This document shows positions 1-7,521 of a stretch of DNA of 16,132 nt, piece by piece. Every line of letters starts with the position of its first letter. Position 1 is the first letter of the stretch. The notes beneath the pieces were generated by a model, which ran no database searches, was not told where the DNA came from, and worked only from the letters and a program-made list of their open reading frames with translations. Source of the stretch: an uncultured Synechococcus sp. (GTDB taxonomy: Bacteria > Cyanobacteriota > Cyanobacteriia > PCC-6307 > Cyanobiaceae); assembly GCA_937930135.1 (NCBI GenBank), contig CALGVO010000163.1:1-16132 (forward strand). The letters are read 5' to 3'. Both the position numbers and the translations under genes were made by a program.

Positions 1-8
1 GCCCCGTT

Positions 9-1037
9 CTATTTCTCCCGCTTGATTGAGTTCAAACGAGCCTGATCGCGCAGGGGCTCGGGCAAGGGCGCCTCCAGCTCCAGCAGGCCTCCATCCGGGC
101 ACGGCAACCGCAACCGATGGGCATGCAGGTGGTAGCCCCCCTCCCCCGGCAAGGACTGATCAGAAGCGGCTCCACCGGGCAGGTAAAGCGGATCACCCAA
201 CAGCGGCGCCCCGGCGGCGGCGGCGTGGATGCGGATCTGATGGGGGCGGCCTGTGGCAATCGCCACCTCCACCAGGCAGCCCTCCGGCCGCCGCTCCAGC
301 AGGGTGAAGCAGCTGCGGGAGGGCAGCGCCGTGGCAGCCGATGGATCGGCGGCGCACCAGATCTCCCCCAGCAGCGGATGGGGATGCCGACCGATCGCAA
401 CGGTGACCTCGCGGGATTCGCCCAAGGGCCAGTCGGGTGGCAGAGGCTCCGTGAGGGCGCGGTACACCTTGCGGCAGGCCGAGGGGGCGCCGTCAGCGGT
501 GCTGTCGCGCAGCAACCGACTCAGCCAGGCGCGGCTCTCGGGCCGGCGGGCACACACCAACAGGCCGGAGGTGAAACGCCCGAGCCGGTGCACCGGCTTG
601 GGCGCCAGCGGCTCCCCCTGCTCCCGGCTCCACAGCACCAGCTGATGGCTGAGCGTGTGCACCAGAAAGCCTCCGGCCGGCATCACCGGCAGCCCTGAGG
701 GCTTGTTGATCACCAGCACATCGCCATCGTCGTGCAGGGTCTCCCAGTGCTCGGGGATGGCCGGCTCGCACCAGGGGGGGCGATGCCAGCGAATCCGATC
801 GCCAGCGGCGACCACGACATCCCCCTGCAGCACCAGGCCATTGAGGCCAAGCTCGCCGCTCTGCAACCGCTGCCGCCAGATCGCAGCAGAGGAGTGGCGG
901 TAGCGGGCCGCCAGCCACGCACTCAGCAGCTGGCCCGACTGACCAGCGGCCACACGATCGCGATAGATCCAGCCCTGATTGAACGCCGCCGGTCGCCATC
1001 CCGGCAGCGCTCGCCCCGCCGGGCCAGCCCCACTCAC
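9..1037 (-). CDS. RluA-family pseudouridine synthase-like protein, catalytic Asp replaced by Gly
   Basis: This 342-residue protein resembles the RluA/RluC/RluD family, which isomerises uridine to pseudouridine in rRNA or tRNA. An S4-like N-terminal part (about residues 38-82) is followed by the synthase fold, with INKPSGLPV near 110-118, HRLGRFTSGLL at 150-160, KVYRAL at 190-195 and GRPHQIRIH at 263-271. Family members normally read HRLDxxTSG, where the Asp is the nucleophile; here residue 153 is Gly (codon GGG). The other signature residues, including Tyr192 and Arg264, are kept. Start: a GTG whose GTGA overlaps the stop of the upstream response-regulator gene, which suggests translational coupling; no in-frame ATG lies near the N-terminus. 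The protein may be a paralogue using another residue, or an RNA-binding protein without synthase activity. The fold is secure; activity is uncertain. Confidence 0.88.
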   Translation of the reverse strand: MSGAGPAGRALPGWRPAAFNQGWIYRDRVAAGQSGQLLSAWLAARYRHSSAAIWRQRLQSGELGLNGLVLQGDVVVAAGDRIRWHRPPWCEPAIPEHWETLHDDGDVLVINKPSGLPVMPAGGFLVHTLSHQLVLWSREQGEPLAPKPVHRLGRFTSGLLVCARRPESRAWLSRLLRDSTADGAPSACRKVYRALTEPLPPDWPLGESREVTVAIGRHPHPLLGEIWCAADPSAATALPSRSCFTLLERRPEGCLVEVAIATGRPHQIRIHAAAAGAPLLGDPLYLPGGAASDQSLPGEGGYHLHAHRLRLPCPDGGLLELEAPLPEPLRDQARLNSIKREK

Positions 1038-1786
1038 TCCACCAGGCGGTGCTGCAAGGCAAAGCGCACCAGCTCGGTGCGACTGGAGGTGCCGGTCTTG
1101 ATGAACAACCGGCTCACGTATTTCTCGACATTGCGGATCGAGGTTTCCAACTGGCGGGCGATCTCTTTGTTCATCAGCCCCTCCGCCACCAGCTGCAACA
1201 CACTCGCTTCCCGTGGCGTGAAGCTCAGCTGCGGCGCCTCCGCCGCCGCGACCGCCTCAGCCGCCGCTCCAGAGAGCATCGAACGGATCTCGTTGATCTG
1301 CCGCGCCATCTGGCCCACATCCGCATCGGCAAAGCGAGCCGCTTCGGCCAGGAGCCGATCCTGGCGCCGCACCACATTGCGCACGCGCGCCACCAGTTCC
1401 TCGGGATCAAACGGCTTGGGGATGTAGTCATCCACGCCGGCCAGATATCCCTGGGTGCGATCGGCCGTCATCCCCTTGGCGGTGAGAAAGATCACCGGGG
1501 TGCCGCCCAGGCGCTCGTCCTCGCGCATGCGACTGAGCAAGCCGTAGCCATCGCAGCGCGGCATCATCACGTCGCTGATCACCAGATCGGGCAACAACTG
1601 CTGAGCCTTGGCGAAACCCTCCTCGCCATCCACCGCGGTGGTCACGTCAAAGCCCTCGTCCTCGAGGTAGGCCTGCACGGCGCTGCGCAAACCGGGTTCG
1701 TCATCCACCAGGAGCAGGCGGGGGGTGGGCTGGGACGCCTCCGTGGTTGCCGGATGTTCCTGATCGGCGGGACGGGAAGTCGTCAT
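1034..1786 (-). CDS. Response regulator, NarL/LuxR type (receiver plus HTH)
   Basis: This is a 250-residue two-component response regulator, probably a DNA-binding transcription factor. The receiver domain (about residues 22-142) shows the acidic pair in LLLVDDEPG (24-32), the phosphoacceptor Asp72 in ISDVMMPRCDGY, Thr102 in FLTAKG and Lys124 in PKPFDP. A linker of about 40 residues, rich in Ala and Glu, leads to a C-terminal LuxR/NarL helix-turn-helix (about 186-246) with FTPREASVLQLVAEG and NKEIARQLETSIRNVEKYVS. The ATG at 1786 is preferred over a 17-residue upstream extension, because the shorter form begins just before the receiver as in relatives. It recalls the cyanobacterial and plastid Ycf29/TctD-like regulators, but I do not assign a symbol. 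No histidine kinase gene lies nearby. Its stop overlaps the start of the downstream pseudouridine synthase-like gene, so the two are probably co-transcribed. Confidence 0.92.
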   Translation of the reverse strand: MTTSRPADQEHPATTEASQPTPRLLLVDDEPGLRSAVQAYLEDEGFDVTTAVDGEEGFAKAQQLLPDLVISDVMMPRCDGYGLLSRMREDERLGGTPVIFLTAKGMTADRTQGYLAGVDDYIPKPFDPEELVARVRNVVRRQDRLLAEAARFADADVGQMARQINEIRSMLSGAAAEAVAAAEAPQLSFTPREASVLQLVAEGLMNKEIARQLETSIRNVEKYVSRLFIKTGTSSRTELVRFALQHRLVE

Positions 1787-1820
1787 AGCCGGATGCTGCA
1801 CTGGCGAAAATCTAGAAGCG

Positions 1821-2354
1821 TCAGGGGCCTGGCACACGCAGGGTTTCCGTGGTTTCCGTGAGCAAACCGCTGTAACCGAGTTGCCGTGCCTGATCGGCCA
1901 GCGTCGCCGGGTCCTTGCCCGCCTCGGCAGGCACGCAGGCCGCCCACCACACGAGATGGTCCTCCCGGTTGCTGTCGTTCACCACGCCGCCCGGGTTGAG
2001 GCGACGGATGTAGATCGCTTCCTGATCGCGGGTGACCCGCAGGGGCTCCGTGGTGCTGCAATTCACTGATTCGGTGGGCACCACCAGATCGTTGGGATAT
2101 TCCTTCCAGAGCTTGTAGCGGCGCAGATCCGGATCCGAGTCGTCCCCCTTGATCGCAAAGATCGCCAGCGTGTAGTCACCACCAGCCATCGGCTTGGCCT
2201 CCAGCACAATCAGATCAGCGGGACGCATGCGCTTCATCTGCTCCAGCAGCTCCCCCCGATCGATCGCTTCCGCAGGGCCAGCCCCCACGGAAAGGGCACT
2301 CAGCGAGAGCCCGGCAGCCAGGCCCAGACTGCAGAGGCGGAAAACGGTGTCCAT
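1821..2354 (-). CDS. Secreted or periplasmic protein of unknown function
   Basis: I do not recognise this 177-residue protein. From the ATG at 2354 it begins MDTVFRLCSLGLAAGLSLSA, a typical Sec signal peptide with a likely cleavage after AEA, near residue 30 (AEA|ID). The mature part is soluble and mixed in charge. It has two Cys residues (in VNCST and WAACVP) that could form a disulfide outside the cytoplasm. There are no transmembrane segments after the signal, and no lipobox. In-frame ATGs at 2381 and 2399 would lengthen the N-terminus; 2354 gives the cleanest signal peptide and avoids overlap with the divergent cysteine desulfurase. The response regulator starts 34 bases downstream on the same strand, so the gene is probably first in a three-gene unit. 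Codon use resembles the neighbours. It is likely a real gene, function unknown. Confidence 0.8.
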   Translation of the reverse strand: MDTVFRLCSLGLAAGLSLSALSVGAGPAEAIDRGELLEQMKRMRPADLIVLEAKPMAGGDYTLAIFAIKGDDSDPDLRRYKLWKEYPNDLVVPTESVNCSTTEPLRVTRDQEAIYIRRLNPGGVVNDSNREDHLVWWAACVPAEAGKDPATLADQARQLGYSGLLTETTETLRVPGP

Positions 2355-2361
2355 CCCGATC

Positions 2362-2366
2362 AGGAG
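2362..2366 (+). promoter_or_regulatory. Shine-Dalgarno AGGAG for the cysteine desulfurase
   Basis: AGGAG ends 13 bases before the ATG at 2380. It supports that start over a longer open frame reaching upstream to 2194, whose extra 62 residues are antisense to the secreted-protein gene. Confidence 0.5.
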
Positions 2367-2379
2367 CAAACGCCACACC

Positions 2380-3564
2380 ATGCTGCCAAGCCCGGCCAAG
2401 ACGGATCCGATCTGCCTCGACTACCAGGCCACCACCCCCTGCGCCGCCGAGGTCATCGAAGCGATGGCACCGTGGTGGCGTGAGCACTGGGGCAATCCCT
2501 CCAGCCGCCAGCACCGCCTCGGGCTCATGGCCGCCGCCGCCGTGGGCGAGGCCCGAGAGCGACTGGGCCGCTGCCTTGGAGTGACGCCGGAGCGAATCGT
2601 CTTCACCAGCGGCGCCACGGAGGCCAACAACCTCGCCCTGCTCGGCCATGCGCGCGCCCTCGCGCGACAACAGGGCAGACCGGGCCATCTGATCAGCGTG
2701 GCCACGGAACATCACGCCGTTCTCGATCCCTTGCGCCAGCTGGAACGGGAGGGCTTTCAGCTCACCCTGCTCACACCGGATCAGGATGGTCTGCTCCAAC
2801 CGGTCCAGGTGGAAGCGGCGCTCCGCGACGACACCGAGCTGGTGAGCGTGATGGCAGCCAACAATGAAATCGGCGTGCTGCAGCCGATGGCAAGCCTGGG
2901 CCGGCTGTGCAGGGAGCGGGGCATCACCTTGCACAGCGATGCCGCCCAGGCGTTCGGAGCCATGCCTTTTGCGCCCGATGCGCTCGCCATTGATCTGACC
3001 AGCGTCAGCGCCCACAAGATCTACGGCCCCAAGGGCATCGGCGCCCTCGTGCGCCGCCTGACCTTGCCGATCGAACCGCTGCAATGGGGCGGAGGCCAGG
3101 AGGGGGGGCTGAGACCGGGGACGCTGCCCGTGCCCCTGATCGTGGGCTTCGCAACCGCCGCCGAGCTGGCCCTGCGCGATCAAGACCGGCGCATGCAGCG
3201 GCTGCAACAGTGGCGCGACCGGCTCTGGATGGGCCTACGGACCGCCCTACCGGATCTGCTCTGCAACGGCAGCCTGGAGCAGCGCCTGGCCCACAACCTC
3301 AACATCACCATCCCAGGGGTCAGCGGCAGCCGCCTGCATCAGCACCTGCGGCGACACGTGCTCTGCAGCAGCGGTTCCGCCTGCAGCCGCGGCGAACCTT
3401 CCCATGTGTTGATGGCACTCGGCCGCAGCCGCCAGGAGGCCGAGGCCTCGCTGCGACTCAGCCTCGGTTGGGCCACCACAGACCATGACATTGACGTAGC
3501 CATTGCAGCGATTGCCGAAACGGTTACAACACTGCGCGCGTCAGGGTTGAGACAGGAAACCTGA
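2380..3564 (+). CDS. Cysteine desulfurase, IscS/NifS family (class V aminotransferase)
   Basis: This 394-residue PLP enzyme takes sulfur from L-cysteine, giving alanine and an enzyme persulfide that feeds Fe-S cluster and other thio-cofactor synthesis in the cytoplasm. Visible landmarks are the N-terminal LDYQATTP (13-20), FTSGATEANNLAL (75-87), TEHHAVL (109-115), the Asn pair in AANNEIGVLQP (159-169), HSDAAQ (185-190), the PLP-binding Lys213 in SVSAHKIYGPKGIGAL, and the active-site Cys335 in SSGSACSRGEPSHVL. The Cys-loop resembles group I (IscS/NifS) enzymes rather than SufS. The length is normal. The start at 2380 is supported by AGGAG and by the family N-terminus. It diverges from a secreted-protein gene with only 25 bases between the starts. 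No iscU, sufE or other Fe-S assembly gene lies in the window, so which of the several cyanobacterial desulfurases this is remains open. Confidence 0.95.
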   Translation: MLPSPAKTDPICLDYQATTPCAAEVIEAMAPWWREHWGNPSSRQHRLGLMAAAAVGEARERLGRCLGVTPERIVFTSGATEANNLALLGHARALARQQGRPGHLISVATEHHAVLDPLRQLEREGFQLTLLTPDQDGLLQPVQVEAALRDDTELVSVMAANNEIGVLQPMASLGRLCRERGITLHSDAAQAFGAMPFAPDALAIDLTSVSAHKIYGPKGIGALVRRLTLPIEPLQWGGGQEGGLRPGTLPVPLIVGFATAAELALRDQDRRMQRLQQWRDRLWMGLRTALPDLLCNGSLEQRLAHNLNITIPGVSGSRLHQHLRRHVLCSSGSACSRGEPSHVLMALGRSRQEAEASLRLSLGWATTDHDIDVAIAAIAETVTTLRASGLRQET

Positions 3565-3616
3565 AAAAAACAGTTAAACCCGCTACTTTCCGCCCAGATC
3601 CGCATCGCTCCAGAGC

Positions 3617-4372
3617 ATGGCCGACACCCCCGTCAGCAGCAGGCTGCACGTTCTCAAAGCCGTTGAAGACGGCTGGAATGCCTTCACCAAGGCTCCCTGG
3701 CCCTTCGTGCTGTTCTCCCTGCTCGTGGGTGTGCTCTCGATGGTGTTTCAGCTGATCAGCAATGCCGCCACTGGCGGAGGCGACAACACCACGGTTGGAG
3801 TCGGCGGAATCCTTCTCACCATCGTGGCCCTGATCGGCTCCTGGATCGTGAGCCTCTGGGGCGTCACCGGGATGGTGCGGGGTTCCTGGATTGCGCTCGA
3901 TGGGGGCAAACCCTGCTTCGCTGATTTCAGCCGATGGGATGGTGCCGCGGCCGGGCGCCTGTTCGTGCGCTGGATTGCCCTTGGCATCGTCTTCCTGGTG
4001 ATCGCCATCATCTGCGGCCTGGTGGGTTTCGGTCTCGCCCAGATCAACCAGGTGCTGCTCTGGATCCCTGCCGGTGTGGGCCTGATCCTGTTCATTTACC
4101 TGTCTATCAACCAGAAATTTCTGGCCTATGTGGCCCTGCTCGAGCAGCGCGGTCCTTTTGAAACCGTTCAGCGCGGCCGTGATGTGGTCGACCCGTCCTG
4201 GTGGTGGGTGGTGCTGCTGCTGATCGTTGATGCCGTGATCCTTGTGATCGGCACCCTGCTCTGCGGCGTTGGACTTCTAGTGGCTGCGCCTGTGGTGGCC
4301 TGCATCACCACAGCGGCCTATCGCCAGCTGTTCGGCAATGAAGATCAGACCGGTCTTCTCAGCGGAAACTGA
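3617..4372 (+). CDS. Multi-spanning membrane protein of unknown function
   Basis: I do not recognise a specific family for this 251-residue integral membrane protein. After a polar N-terminus there are about five to six hydrophobic stretches: residues 28-48, 62-86, 113-141, 145-165, 194-213 and 214-235. The loops are short, and one contains GSWIALDGGKPCFADFSRWD (89-108). The C-terminal region GTLLCGVGLLVAAPVVACI followed by TTAAYRQLFG (ending at 240) resembles the ends of other poorly characterised bacterial membrane proteins with a YciC/DUF975-like layout; this is a pattern impression only. The gene follows the cysteine desulfurase after 52 bases, including an AT-rich patch, so it may be read through or have its own promoter. 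Its last 14 bases overlap the convergent DUF456-like gene. A real gene of unknown role. Confidence 0.88.
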   Translation: MADTPVSSRLHVLKAVEDGWNAFTKAPWPFVLFSLLVGVLSMVFQLISNAATGGGDNTTVGVGGILLTIVALIGSWIVSLWGVTGMVRGSWIALDGGKPCFADFSRWDGAAAGRLFVRWIALGIVFLVIAIICGLVGFGLAQINQVLLWIPAGVGLILFIYLSINQKFLAYVALLEQRGPFETVQRGRDVVDPSWWWVVLLLIVDAVILVIGTLLCGVGLLVAAPVVACITTAAYRQLFGNEDQTGLLSGN

Positions 4373-4907
4373 GCACGACAAATCCAGCGATTCCGACAAG
4401 GGCCAGCAACACCTGCGCCACTCGGCTCACCAGCAGGCCGGCCACAACCGCCACACCGACCACTGCGCCACGCTTGATTGCCTGCGGCCATCCCATGGGC
4501 TGAGCTGACCGCAGGCAGACCACCATTTCCGTTCCAGCCGCTCCCAACCAGGGGCCAAACAGGGCACCAACCACCGGCCCTCCCACGGGGAGTGCCGGCA
4601 GCAGGCCCACGAGGCCCAGCAACAGACCGACTCCAGCCGCCACCGAAGCCCAACGGCTGGCACCGAGACGTGCCGACGCCAGGGTGAGAGCCACCACATC
4701 GGCGCTGAGCCCGAGGCCGAAGACGGCAAGGGCCAGCACCACCGCGGGCCAGGCCACCGACCAGCCCGCTGCCAACCACCAGAGTGCCGCCCCGATCGGC
4801 AACCAGATCAGCCCAGGCAACAGGGGCAGCAGGGTGCCCGGAAGCGCCAGACACTGCACCAGGAAGGCCAGCCACCAGAGGCCATGACTCGCAAACGCTG
4901 CAGCCAT
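4359..4907 (-). CDS. DUF456-like small integral membrane protein
   Basis: This 182-residue, very hydrophobic protein has Gly- and Ala-rich membrane segments. Its start has the look of DUF456 proteins: a short N-terminus, then PGTLLPLLPGLIWLPIGAA (23-41), a long segment near 51-78, a Gly-rich paired segment around 87-123 containing LPVGGPVVGALFGPWLGA (106-123), and a final pair near 145-181. DUF456 proteins are widespread in bacteria and uncharacterised. The ATG at 4907 is chosen because it forms a TGATG junction with the stop of rsmH, a strong sign of translational coupling; a 70-residue upstream extension would only be antisense or out-of-frame rsmH sequence. The tail overlaps the convergent membrane-protein gene by 14 bases. 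Co-expression with rsmH is inferred from the coupling, and it says little about function. Confidence 0.85.
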   Translation of the reverse strand: MAAAFASHGLWWLAFLVQCLALPGTLLPLLPGLIWLPIGAALWWLAAGWSVAWPAVVLALAVFGLGLSADVVALTLASARLGASRWASVAAGVGLLLGLVGLLPALPVGGPVVGALFGPWLGAAGTEMVVCLRSAQPMGWPQAIKRGAVVGVAVVAGLLVSRVAQVLLALVGIAGFVVLSFR

Positions 4908-5833
4908 CAGGACGTCACTCCAGCATCCAGCCGCCTGGCGATTCGCAGTTTGGCGCTTCTGCTGCGTGGGTTCCGTTCCTGTTCCTGCGCAGAAGCCACC
5001 AGGGGGCGACGGGTGATCCGCTCCAGCCGCTGATCCTGGAGAAACGCCGTTTTCACGCGCCGATCCTCCAGGGAGTGAAAGCTGATGATCACCAGCAGCC
5101 CTCCGGGCTGCAGCCAATCAGGAGCGGAGCTCAGGAGCTGCTCCAAGACCCCCAGTTCATCATTGATGGCGATGCGCAGGGCCTGAAAGGTGCGGGTCGC
5201 TGGATGGATCCGCCCACGCCTGGCCTTGGGTGGGTAGCAGCCAGCGATCGCGTAGGCGAGGGCGGCCGTGCCTGCATAGGCCCCCTGGGCCGCCAGATCA
5301 GCCTTGATCCGCCGGGCGATCCGTCGGGACAGGCGTTCCTCGCCATGGGCGTAGATGAGATCAGCAAGCTCAGATTCCTCCAGCCTCGCGATCAACTCCG
5401 CCGCTGTCTCACCCCCACCCTCCGGATTCATGCGCATGTCGAGGGGACCATCGTGGCGAAAGCTGAACCCCCGCTCGGCCACATCGAGCTGGGGACTGCT
5501 GACCCCGAGATCAGCCAGCAGCAGAGCCACGGGCTCCTCCGGCCGGTAGGTGGCGAAGTTGGTGGCGACGATGCGCACCCTCTCCGCGCAGGGCAGCAGA
5601 TGCTCAGCCGCTGCAGCACGGGCTGTGCTGTCCTGATCGAGCCCGATCAGGTGCAGACCGGGGTAATGCTCCAGCAGCAGGCGACTGTGACCGCCGCCGC
5701 CGAGGGTGGCGTCGAGAAGGAGGCCCTGCTGCCAGCGTGGATCGGCATGCTCATGCAACGCCTGCAGCAGCACGTCGGCCAACACGGGAACGTGGCTGAA
5801 GGCGTGGGCGAACGTTGCGGGCTGATCCGGCAT
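4907..5833 (-). CDS. rsmH: 16S rRNA (cytosine-1402-N4)-methyltransferase RsmH (MraW)
   Basis: This 308-residue enzyme transfers a methyl group from S-adenosylmethionine to N4 of C1402 in 16S rRNA, near the ribosomal P site. The SAM-binding glycine loop is LLLDATLGGGGHS (38-50), followed by LIGLDQD (62-68), then LADLGVSSPQLD (106-117), RGFSF (121-125), HPATRTFQALRIAINDEL (210-227), the very typical SFHSLEDR (251-258) and the C-terminal NPRSRSAKLR (288-297). The length is normal for the family. The start is well supported: AGGAAGGA at 5837-5844 precedes the ATG at a good distance. In many bacteria rsmH (mraW) heads the dcw cell-wall and division cluster; here it stands apart, coupled to a DUF456-like gene, and diverges from ndhH across 43 bases. 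Confidence 0.97.
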   Translation of the reverse strand: MPDQPATFAHAFSHVPVLADVLLQALHEHADPRWQQGLLLDATLGGGGHSRLLLEHYPGLHLIGLDQDSTARAAAAEHLLPCAERVRIVATNFATYRPEEPVALLLADLGVSSPQLDVAERGFSFRHDGPLDMRMNPEGGGETAAELIARLEESELADLIYAHGEERLSRRIARRIKADLAAQGAYAGTAALAYAIAGCYPPKARRGRIHPATRTFQALRIAINDELGVLEQLLSSAPDWLQPGGLLVIISFHSLEDRRVKTAFLQDQRLERITRRPLVASAQEQERNPRSRSAKLRIARRLDAGVTS

Positions 5834-5876
5834 GGGTCCTTCCTAAGATCAGAGGTGATCGCTTTGCCACGGCCCC

Positions 5877-7061
5877 ATGACGCAGCTGGAAACGCGCACG
5901 GAGCCGATGGTGGTCAACTTCGGCCCCCATCACCCCTCGATGCATGGAGTGCTGCGGCTGGTGGTGACCCTCGACGGCGAAGACGTGGTGGACTGCGAGC
6001 CGGTGATCGGCTATCTCCACCGCGGCATGGAAAAGATCGCGGAAAACCGCACGAACGTGATGTTCGTGCCCTACGTGAGCCGCATGGACTACGCGGCCGG
6101 CATGTTTTACGAAGCGATCGTGGTCAACGCGCCGGAGCGGCTGGCCGACATTCCTGTGCCGAAGCGGGCCAGTTACATCCGGGTGCTGATGCTGGAGCTC
6201 AACCGCATCGCCAATCACCTGCTCTGGCTTGGCCCCTTCCTGGCCGACGTGGGAGCGCAGACGCCATTTTTCTACATCTTCCGCGAACGGGAGATGATCT
6301 ATGACCTCTGGGAAGCCGCCACCGGCCAACGCCTGATCAACAACAATTATTTTCGAATCGGTGGGGTGGCAGCCGATCTGCCGTTCGGCTGGCTGGAGAA
6401 GTGCCGTGATTTCTGCGACTGGTTCGGCCCGAAGATCGACGAATACGAAAAACTGATCACCAACAATCCGATCTTCCGTCGCCGGATCGAGGGGCTGGGC
6501 ACGATCGGTCGCGAAGAAGCGATCAATTGGAGCCTCTCCGGGCCGATGCTGCGCGCCTCAGGGGTGCCCTGGGATCTGCGCAAGGTTGATCACTACGAGT
6601 GCTACGACGATTTCGACTGGGATGTGGCCTGGGAAAAAGAGGGCGACTGCTTCGCGCGCTATCGCGTGCGCGTTGAGGAGATGCGCCAGTCGCTGAAGAT
6701 TCTGCGACAGGCCTGCGAGATGATCCCCGGCGGCCCCACCGAAAACCTGGAGGCCAGGCGGATGGCCGAAGGCAAGAGCAGCGACTTCGCCGGTTTCGAT
6801 TATCAATATGTGGCCAAAAAGGTGGCGCCCACCTTCAAGATCCCCGAAGGAGAGCTCTACACCAGGCTCGAATCGGGCAAAGGCGAGATCGGTGTGTTCA
6901 TCCAAGGCAGCAACGATGTGACCCCCTGGCGCTTCAAAATCCGCGCGGCCGACAGCAACAACCTGCAGATCCTTCCCCACATCCTCAAGGGTCACAAAGT
7001 GGCCGACATCATGGCGATCCTCGGTTCCATCGACGTGATCATGGGATCCGTTGATCGTTGA
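5877..7061 (+). CDS. ndhH: NAD(P)H-quinone oxidoreductase subunit H (NdhH)
   Basis: This is the 49-kDa-type subunit of the cyanobacterial NDH-1 complex, on the peripheral arm at the thylakoid membrane close to the quinone-binding cavity. NDH-1 carries out respiratory and photosystem I cyclic electron flow and supports CO2 uptake. The 394-residue length matches cyanobacterial and plastid NdhH. Diagnostic stretches are NFGPHHPSMHGVLRLVV (14-30), IGYLHRGMEKIAENR (44-58), NRIANHLLWLGPF, TGQRLINNNYFRIGG, LSGPMLRASGVPWDLRK, and the C-terminal ILGSIDVIMGSVDR. The start at 5877 sits one residue before TQLETRTEPMVV, as in relatives. There is no strong Shine-Dalgarno. It diverges from rsmH with only 43 bases for both promoters. 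Its 3' end overlaps the menI reading frame by 11 bases if menI uses the TTG at 7051. Confidence 0.98.
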   Translation: MTQLETRTEPMVVNFGPHHPSMHGVLRLVVTLDGEDVVDCEPVIGYLHRGMEKIAENRTNVMFVPYVSRMDYAAGMFYEAIVVNAPERLADIPVPKRASYIRVLMLELNRIANHLLWLGPFLADVGAQTPFFYIFREREMIYDLWEAATGQRLINNNYFRIGGVAADLPFGWLEKCRDFCDWFGPKIDEYEKLITNNPIFRRRIEGLGTIGREEAINWSLSGPMLRASGVPWDLRKVDHYECYDDFDWDVAWEKEGDCFARYRVRVEEMRQSLKILRQACEMIPGGPTENLEARRMAEGKSSDFAGFDYQYVAKKVAPTFKIPEGELYTRLESGKGEIGVFIQGSNDVTPWRFKIRAADSNNLQILPHILKGHKVADIMAILGSIDVIMGSVDR

Positions 7062-7521
7062 CGCCTCCAGCTGGCTGACCCTGTCGAAAACGGTGCGCTT
7101 CGGCGACACCGACGCCGCTGGGGTGATGCATTTTCACCAGCTGCTGCGCTGGTGCCATGAAGCCTGGGAGGAGAGCCTGGAGCGCTATGGCCTTGAAGCC
7201 GCGGTGGTGTTTCCCGGCTGCCGCCACCAGGAGCGCTGGCCCGATGTGGCCTTACCGGTGGTGCATTGCAGCGCCGATTTTCTGCGGCCAGTGCATGGCG
7301 GCGATCACCTGGCCGTGAACCTGAAGCCCCAGCGTCTCGACCCGAGCAGCTTTGCTGTGCGTTACCGGTTTCTGCTCAACCACCAGGATGTGGCCCGTGG
7401 TCTGATCCGTCAGGTGGCGATCAGCACTGCCTCGCGTCAACGCTGCTTCCTGCCGGAAGCGATAGATCGCTGGCTGGAAGCCTCAGGCCTCGGTCAGATC
7501 GGGGAACTTTCAGACGGTTGA
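7051..7521 (+). CDS. menI: 1,4-dihydroxy-2-naphthoyl-CoA thioesterase (hot-dog fold)
   Basis: This 156-residue single hot-dog-fold protein of the 4-hydroxybenzoyl-CoA thioesterase group hydrolyses DHNA-CoA to DHNA and CoA, the step before prenylation in phylloquinone synthesis. The active-site signature VRFGDTDAAGVMHFHQLLRW is at 15-34; Asp21, in the TDAAG core, is the expected catalytic residue. Conserved positions continue with HEAWEESLERYG (36-47) and VVHCSADFLRPVHGGD (70-85). The start is uncertain: the earliest candidate is TTG at 7051 inside the end of ndhH, and no ATG precedes the core motif. The next in-frame alternative, GTG near 7096, would cut into the domain. The assignment rests on the fold and on the nearby menE, menC, menA and menF; without that context a general acyl-CoA thioesterase would also fit. 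It is probably transcribed with ndhH. Confidence 0.88.
   Translation: MIVDASSWLTLSKTVRFGDTDAAGVMHFHQLLRWCHEAWEESLERYGLEAAVVFPGCRHQERWPDVALPVVHCSADFLRPVHGGDHLAVNLKPQRLDPSSFAVRYRFLLNHQDVARGLIRQVAISTASRQRCFLPEAIDRWLEASGLGQIGELSDG

Noticed and set aside
1049..1861. Plus-strand open frame of 270 codons antisense to the response regulator
   Set aside because: It is rich in His, Gln and Arg without motifs; the receiver and HTH on the minus strand explain the conservation.
2215..3207. Minus-strand open frame of 330 codons inside the cysteine desulfurase gene
   Set aside because: It is antisense to PLP-enzyme motifs and its composition is that of a shadow frame.
3565..3616. AT-rich spacer with an A-run as a terminator
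   Set aside because: There is no stem-loop before the A-run on the relevant strand; it may contain a promoter for the membrane-protein gene, but I could not identify convincing -35 and -10 boxes.
4784..6304. Plus-strand open frame of 506 codons across the rsmH/ndhH junction
   Set aside because: It is antisense to rsmH and then out of frame inside ndhH, with no coherent composition or motifs; both real genes are unmistakable.
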